From Oscillospiraceae bacterium (GTDB lineage: Bacteria > Bacillota > Clostridia > Oscillospirales > Oscillospiraceae), in contig CACYHB010000006.1 in NCBI GenBank assembly GCA_902774015.1, positions 1 through 64,000 of the forward strand: 64,000 nt of DNA, in the 5' to 3' direction. The first letter of the stretch is position 1, and each line of letters starts with the position of its first letter. The notes under the pieces are model-generated. The model had not been told where the DNA came from and searched no databases. It saw only the letters and a list, made by a program, of their open reading frames with translations. Shown here one piece after another: positions 60,024 to 64,000 of this stretch. The position numbers and the translations under genes were made by a program.

Positions 60024-60058
60024 ACAACAGGGATGTGAGATTTCACATCCCTGTTGTT
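60024..60058. terminator. Rho-independent terminator after oppF
   Basis: The perfect 15-bp stem acaacagggatgtga/tcacatccctgttgt with a 5-nt loop lies between convergent genes. Confidence 0.88.
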
Positions 60059-60088
60059 CAAATCCGAAGCGAAGGAAAGATGAGCGCC

Positions 60089-60472
60089 TCATAACACCGT
60101 GTATGCGAGTATCAGCGCGATAATGAAGTATAGCATGGCGAGGAAGAGGGGATAGTTGAACGCATCCTCTCTTTCACGCTTTCTGTCCTCCAAATAGGCG
60201 TCAAAGCTCTGCTTCTCGTTTTTCTGACTGCGCCTTAAGATAAACGCGGCGATATCGTAATCGCCGTGGAGAACCAGAGAGTAGACGATCCCCGCGATCA
60301 GCAGGGCAGCCGCAATAATCGTCAAGGAGTCCGTAAAGATCAGAAGCCGTTTGCTCTCGGAAGCGGCAGCTTTCGCCACCGGATAGATCATGGTAATGAT
60401 GAGCTGCGAAAGTAACGGCCCCGGTCGGATGTTGCGAAAACGGTTCATCCAACTTTTTAATCGTTTTTTCAT
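60089..60472 (-). CDS. Small membrane protein of unknown function (possibly DUF3899-like)
   Basis: The 127-residue protein has a basic N-terminus, a membrane helix at about 47-68 (LTIIAAALLIAGIVYSLVLHG), a charged middle (KNEKQSFDAYLEDRKRERED) and a C-terminal helix (about 106-125). The layout FTDSL..AGI.Y.....GDYDIAAF resembles DUF3899 proteins, but this is a weak call. It stands alone on the minus strand, convergent with the oligopeptide operon. No function is assigned. Confidence 0.65.
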   Translation of the reverse strand: MKKRLKSWMNRFRNIRPGPLLSQLIITMIYPVAKAAASESKRLLIFTDSLTIIAAALLIAGIVYSLVLHGDYDIAAFILRRSQKNEKQSFDAYLEDRKREREDAFNYPLFLAMLYFIIALILAYTVL

Positions 60473-60582
60473 TCCTGATAATCCTCTTATATCATGCGTT
60501 CGTCTTTATCTTAGCAGAGGGCGTTCCTTTTCGTCAAGAATCAGATGATAATAAAATACGAAGCGTATGGAAAGGAGATCCA

Positions 60583-61038
60583 ATGGTTTCCTACGAAGAA
60601 CTGAACGCGCGTCTCGAGGCCCTGATCGCGGGCGTCCCCCATGAGATCGCAAATCTGGCCAATGCCTCGGCGCTGCTGTGGGAGAGTCTGGAGGAGATCA
60701 ACTGGGCGGGCTTTTACCGCATGGAAGCGGGACAGCTGGTGCTGGGACCCTTCCAGGGCAAGCCGGCCTGTATCGAGATCCCGGTGGGCCGCGGCGTCTG
60801 CGGCACGGCGGCAGCGGAGGATCGGACCCAACTGGTGTACGACGTGCACGCCTTCCCGGGGCATATCGCCTGTGACAGCGCCTCCAACTCGGAGATCGTG
60901 GTACCGCTGCACCGGGGCGGGGAAGTGACCGCCGTGCTGGATATCGACAGCCCACGGATCGGCCGCTTTACCGAAACGGATCGGGACGGACTGGAAGCCT
61001 TTGCCGGGATCCTCGAAAAATACGTTTACGGGAAATAA
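60583..61038 (+). CDS. Free methionine-(R)-sulfoxide reductase, GAF-domain type
   Basis: The 151-residue protein is a single GAF domain with the fRMsr catalytic Cys residues: GRGVCGTAA (about Cys84), and HIACDS (about Cys118). The conserved NWAGFYR opening and the closing VLDIDSP are also present. It reduces free L-Met-R-sulfoxide with thioredoxin. It starts after AAGGAGATCCA. A rhodanese gene follows after 4 bp, which may supply a thiol-based partner function. Confidence 0.92.
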   Translation: MVSYEELNARLEALIAGVPHEIANLANASALLWESLEEINWAGFYRMEAGQLVLGPFQGKPACIEIPVGRGVCGTAAAEDRTQLVYDVHAFPGHIACDSASNSEIVVPLHRGGEVTAVLDIDSPRIGRFTETDRDGLEAFAGILEKYVYGK

Positions 61039-61042
61039 GGCT

Positions 61043-61351
61043 ATGATCAAAAAAATATCCTTCGCCGAGGCGAAGGCACTGCTGGACTCCGAGCCCGGCT
61101 GCGTCCTGCTGGACGTACGGGAGGAGGAAGAATATATCACCGGCCACGCGGTGGACGCGGTTCTGCTGCCGGTGGACGAACTGACGGACGAAACGGCCAT
61201 GGACGCAATCCCGACCCTCGAAACGCCTGTCCTTTGCTACTGCCGCTCCGGCTGGCGCAGCAATGTGGCCGCTCACAAGCTGGAGGATTTCGGCTACAGC
61301 CGCATATACGATCTGGGCAGCCTGATCGGCTGGCCCTACGGCCTGGAATAA
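61043..61351 (+). CDS. Rhodanese-like domain protein
   Basis: The 102-residue single-domain rhodanese starts at MIKKISFAEAKALLD after AATAAGGCT. It has LLDVREEEEYITGHAVDAV and the catalytic Cys67 in CYCRSGWRS, the loop type of sulfurtransferases. It moves sulfane sulfur or acts in redox chemistry in the cytoplasm. It is co-transcribed with the methionine sulfoxide reductase gene. Confidence 0.9.
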   Translation: MIKKISFAEAKALLDSEPGCVLLDVREEEEYITGHAVDAVLLPVDELTDETAMDAIPTLETPVLCYCRSGWRSNVAAHKLEDFGYSRIYDLGSLIGWPYGLE

Positions 61352-61429
61352 CAGGACTTTCATCATGACGACGAAGGACCCCCTGACCTGCCCAAGGGCG
61401 GGAAAGGAGATCCTTCGTCGTCGATATTT

Positions 61430-62029
61430 TTACAGATTTTCTTTGATAAGCCTGAGCAGATCGTCAAACTCCTCTACAGCCGGAAGATCCGGATTTGCCG
61501 ACTTGATGGCTTCGGTGGAGCGGAAGAGGATGCCCGCCTTGCTGGCGCGGATCATGGCCAGATCGTTGAAGCTGTCGCCCGCAGCGATGGTTTCATACCC
61601 AACGGACTGAAACGCCTTCACAGTGGAGAGCTTGGTGTTCTCACAGCGCAGACGATAGCTCGTGATCTCCCCGTCGGGCGCCACGATGAGCTCATTGCAC
61701 ATCAGGGTGGGCCAGCCCAGCTTTTTCATCAGGGGCTGGGCAAACTGACTGAAGGTGTCGCTGAGGATGACCGCCTGGGTGAGGGAGCGCAGCTCGTCCA
61801 TGAATTCCTTTGCGCCGGGCAGAGGATCAATGGTCGCAATGGTCTCTTGGATCTCCTTCAGGCCAAGCCCGTGCTCCTTTAAAATGCCAAGGCGCCAGCG
61901 CATCAGCTTGTTGTAATCCGGCTCGTCCCGGGTGGTGCGGCGCAGCTCCGGGATGCCGCTTGCCTCAGAGAAGGCGATCCAGATCTCGGGCGTCAGAACG
62001 CCCTCCATATCCAAACAGACGATATTCAT
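61430..62029 (-). CDS. thrH: HAD-superfamily phosphoserine phosphatase / homoserine phosphotransferase, ThrH-like
   Basis: The 199-residue protein starts at MNIVCLDMEGVLTPEIW after GAGGGAACCC. The HAD motif I DMEGV (Asp7, Glu9) is the ThrH-type variant of DxDxT, in which Glu replaces the second Asp. Motif II is VILSDTFSQF, and the GDSFNDLAMIRAS motif III/IV is present. ThrH of Pseudomonas dephosphorylates phosphoserine and moves phosphate to homoserine. The similarity fits, but the activity in this host is inferred. Confidence 0.88.
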   Translation of the reverse strand: MNIVCLDMEGVLTPEIWIAFSEASGIPELRRTTRDEPDYNKLMRWRLGILKEHGLGLKEIQETIATIDPLPGAKEFMDELRSLTQAVILSDTFSQFAQPLMKKLGWPTLMCNELIVAPDGEITSYRLRCENTKLSTVKAFQSVGYETIAAGDSFNDLAMIRASKAGILFRSTEAIKSANPDLPAVEEFDDLLRLIKENL

Positions 62030-62159
62030 GGGTTCCCTCATTTCCGGCAGCGATCTGCCTGCAGCATGTGTTCATGTTAACAACAAGCAGCCCGTTTTGT
62101 CAAGCGCGGCTTGCATTTTTGCATGCGATGCTATATGATAATCAAGCAGCCTGGCTACA

Positions 62160-62357
62160 ATGATTATAGGATGGCGAAAAGCTAAAAAGCTTTTCGCCGC
62201 GCAGCTTTGCTGCGCAGCAAAACAGCAAAGCTGTTTTGCCATATACTCATTGCAATGAGCATCGGGCGAATGGTTTTGAGAATCATTCGCCGCCAAACTT
62301 GTCGTTTGGCAGCGAAATCAATCGAATCCTCGATTGATTTCGCCCTCCGATGATTAT
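62160..62357. mobile_element. MITE-like element made of seven consecutive hairpins with 8-bp direct repeats
   Basis: ATGATTAT occurs at 62160-62167 and 62350-62357. The 182 bp between them begin GGATGGCGAAA and end with the inverse of GGAGGGCGAAA, so the element has short terminal inverted repeats. Inside lie seven hairpins almost end to end: 62173-62198, 62199-62215, 62217-62239, 62246-62259, 62266-62290, 62292-62310 and 62312-62343, with stems of 6-14 bp, nearly all perfect. The element has no coding capacity and lies just before the gene at 62382. It is probably a non-autonomous insertion or an RNA-structured element. Confidence 0.7.
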
Positions 62358-62381
62358 TATTCTGAGGACGAGGTGAACGGC

Positions 62382-63887
62382 ATGGAACAGGAATACAGCA
62401 TGGGAGAAAAGGCGCTCCGGCGCTGCGGAACGGTGCTGGGTGAATATCGCATCCCCCTGATCACAGGCCTCGCTGTCGGTCTGCTGGCCCATGGCTTCAC
62501 CTTCACCAACAAGCTGCTCAACGCCGATGAGATCAGCTCCCTCTTCAGCAAGGGCGGCAGCTTTGAGTTCGGCCGCTGGTTTTTGGACGTGACGGGCCTG
62601 CTCTTTCCCGACGCCAGCATGCCCTGGATCTACGGGCTGCTGAGTCTGTTCCTCTTTCTCGCCGTGGTGTGTCTCACGATCCGGATCTTCCACGTCCGCA
62701 AGCCTTTCCTGCAGGGTGTTCTCTCGGCGGTTTTCGTGAGCTTTCCCGCCGTCACCGGGATGTATTGTTACTTCTTCACCTGCATTGCCTATGCGCTGGC
62801 CCTGCTGATGGCGATCGCCTCCGTCGGCATCGGGCGGCGTCCCGGCTGGGGCGCGGCCGCGGGCGGCGTTCTGCTGCTCACGCTCAGCCTGGGGATCTAC
62901 CAGGCCTATCTGGCTGTAGCCTCCACCTACTATCTGCTGCTCATGATCCAGAGCCTGCTGGAGGGCGAGGAGGCGGGAAAGGTTTTCCGCACCGGCCTTC
63001 GCGCGCTGGGGATCCTGGCCGCGGCGGCGCTGCTGTATTACGGCGTCAATCAGCTGGCCCTCGCGCTTACCGGGAGGGTATATGTGGAGTATAATTTCAG
63101 TGAACACGGACTCCTGTACCGGGTCGCGCTGGCCTACAACGCGCTGCTGAAGGCGGTGACCAGGGGCTACTTCGGCTTTGCGCCGCGCCCGCTTTCCCGC
63201 GCAGTGCATGTGCTGGGGGCGGCGGCGCTGCTGCTCTTCTTCCTGCGCTGGTTCCTGAAAAACCGGGACTTCCGGCGCGGTCTGCTGATGGCGGTCTGCC
63301 TCGTGCTGCTCCCTCTGAGCATGAACTGCCTTTTCCTCGCGGCGAGCGTGGAGGTGATCCACTCGCTCGCGCTTTACAGCTTCGTGTGCGTCTATGTGCT
63401 GGCGGTCATCGCGGTCGAAACCCTGGAGGGGAGCCTGGGCCGCGCGGGCAGAGACGCACTGCTGGCCGGGCTGCTGCTCATTGTGATCGTGAACGTCTAC
63501 TTCGCCAACGAGACCTATCTGAAACAGTATCTCCAGTATGAAAACGCCTTTGCCGTCTATTCCGAAATGGTGGCCCAGATCAAACAGACCGAGGGCTTCG
63601 ACGAGGGGACCCGGATCGCCATCGTGGGAAAAGGGGACGATCTCCTCTACCGGCAGGATAAGCTGGATACCGGCGATCTGCTGGGGCCGGAGCGGGATCT
63701 GGTGAACATCTATTCCCGTACGCGGCTGCTGCGCTACTACCTGGGCTTCGACGCCGATTTCCTGGATACGGACGAGTGCTGGCTGCTGAGCCTTGACCCC
63801 AGGGTGCGTGAGATGCCCTGCTATCCCTATTACGGCTCGGTGCAGAAAATTGACGATACCATCGTGGTCAAGCTGGGCGAAGCATGA
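62382..63887 (+). CDS. GtrII-like membrane glucosyltransferase domain protein
   Basis: The 501-residue protein has about ten or more membrane helices. The N-terminal features include an outer loop with LNADEISSLFSKGGSFEFGRW (split by the first acidic residues) and SFPAVTGMYCYFFTCIAYAL, typical of glucosyltransferase family II (Glucos_trans_II) proteins. It ends in a soluble part of about 110 residues. It starts at MEQEYSMGEKAL after GAGGTGAACGGC; a longer open frame runs back into the hairpin element and is rejected. Relatives glucosylate O-antigen or wall polymers using a lipid-linked sugar, which a GtrB-like enzyme (25087-26058) could make. Confidence 0.82.
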   Translation: MEQEYSMGEKALRRCGTVLGEYRIPLITGLAVGLLAHGFTFTNKLLNADEISSLFSKGGSFEFGRWFLDVTGLLFPDASMPWIYGLLSLFLFLAVVCLTIRIFHVRKPFLQGVLSAVFVSFPAVTGMYCYFFTCIAYALALLMAIASVGIGRRPGWGAAAGGVLLLTLSLGIYQAYLAVASTYYLLLMIQSLLEGEEAGKVFRTGLRALGILAAAALLYYGVNQLALALTGRVYVEYNFSEHGLLYRVALAYNALLKAVTRGYFGFAPRPLSRAVHVLGAAALLLFFLRWFLKNRDFRRGLLMAVCLVLLPLSMNCLFLAASVEVIHSLALYSFVCVYVLAVIAVETLEGSLGRAGRDALLAGLLLIVIVNVYFANETYLKQYLQYENAFAVYSEMVAQIKQTEGFDEGTRIAIVGKGDDLLYRQDKLDTGDLLGPERDLVNIYSRTRLLRYYLGFDADFLDTDECWLLSLDPRVREMPCYPYYGSVQKIDDTIVVKLGEA

Positions 63888-63889
63888 AT

Positions 63890-63925
63890 AAGGCTGTCTC
63901 ATGAATCGGTGAGGCAGCCTTTTTC
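63890..63925 (+). terminator. Rho-independent terminator after the GtrII-like gene
   Basis: The arms aggctgtctca and tgaggcagcct form an 11-bp stem with one mismatch, followed by TTTTT. The last 75 bases hold no gene, but GAGGGGAGG at the very end looks like a ribosome site for a gene starting outside the window. Confidence 0.8.
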
Positions 63926-64000
63926 CTGCGCGGCTGCAAAAAATATTTACTTGGCAAAAAAACTGTGGTAGTCTGTAGAAAAGAACCGAGGGGAGGATAG

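Noticed and set aside
62246..62259. The palindrome CTCATTGCAATGAG as a stand-alone operator
   Set aside because: It is one of seven adjacent hairpins within an element that has direct repeats, so it is better explained as part of that structure.
62283..63902. Open frame of 539 codons antisense to the GtrII-like gene
   Set aside because: Gln/His/Arg-rich shadow frame; the sense frame has clear membrane helices and family features.

Overview
The window looks like a chromosomal segment of a moderately high-GC, Gram-positive gut anaerobe of the class Clostridia, most like the Oscillospiraceae. This is inferred from gene content and style: sigma-A promoters with TTGNNN-17-TATANT spacing, GGAGG ribosome sites, a tryptophan T-box, lipoprotein-type binding proteins and an AmiC-like oligopeptide permease. 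No database was consulted.

Positions 1-21058 hold an array of paralogous signalling cassettes. Each has an ECF-type sigma factor overlapping a single-pass membrane protein of the DUF4179/anti-sigma kind, and three copies add a large solute-binding-type lipoprotein with no transport permease nearby. The order is: the tail of one membrane protein (2-214), cassettes A (380-1992), B (2156-3831), C (3987-7715) and D (9648-14093), then cassette E on the minus strand (18695-14144) with a divergent second lipoprotein (18833-21058). A-D share an upstream module: an extended -10 promoter followed 20-26 bp later by an ECF-like TGTNAN-16-CGT promoter. Two membrane-anchored XRE regulators sit between C and D. 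The lipoprotein of C is fused to a Cys-rich KTR domain.

Positions about 21100-23990 look like a small integrative element or ICE remnant (sigma-like regulator, structured non-coding region, excisionase, tyrosine integrase). It lies beside a tRNA-Val(GAC) gene at 24032-24107.

Positions 24268-28932 (minus) hold a zinc-ribbon/Ig-like membrane protein, a GtrB-like glycosyltransferase with a HAD phosphatase, and two G3E (COG0523) metallochaperone GTPases, one with a triplicated 33-residue His/Cys repeat. From 29149 rightwards lie an EamA exporter, pyrH, frr and uppS, then repeats and an AlkD-like gene where cdsA would be expected, then dxr and rseP. A T-box with a UGG specifier precedes trpXYZ-like tryptophan transport genes (36140-39026). 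Next come an unusual operon joining sugar-type permeases to an HlyD-like adaptor and a MacB-like protein (39210-43763) and, on the minus strand, galK-galT.

Positions 46640-49707 (minus) carry the VTC / DUF4956 / DUF4353 trio. A large Fe-S/FAD oxidoreductase with hypA follows, then a complete oligopeptide ABC operon (53263-60020), a fRMsr and rhodanese pair, a ThrH-like phosphatase, and a GtrII-like membrane glycosyltransferase preceded by a 182-bp element made almost entirely of seven hairpins.

The items most worth follow-up are the sigma / membrane regulator / orphan lipoprotein array with its shared dual promoters, the hairpin-array element at 62160-62357, the candidate structured RNA at about 21960-22302, and the hybrid permease/HlyD/MacB operon.
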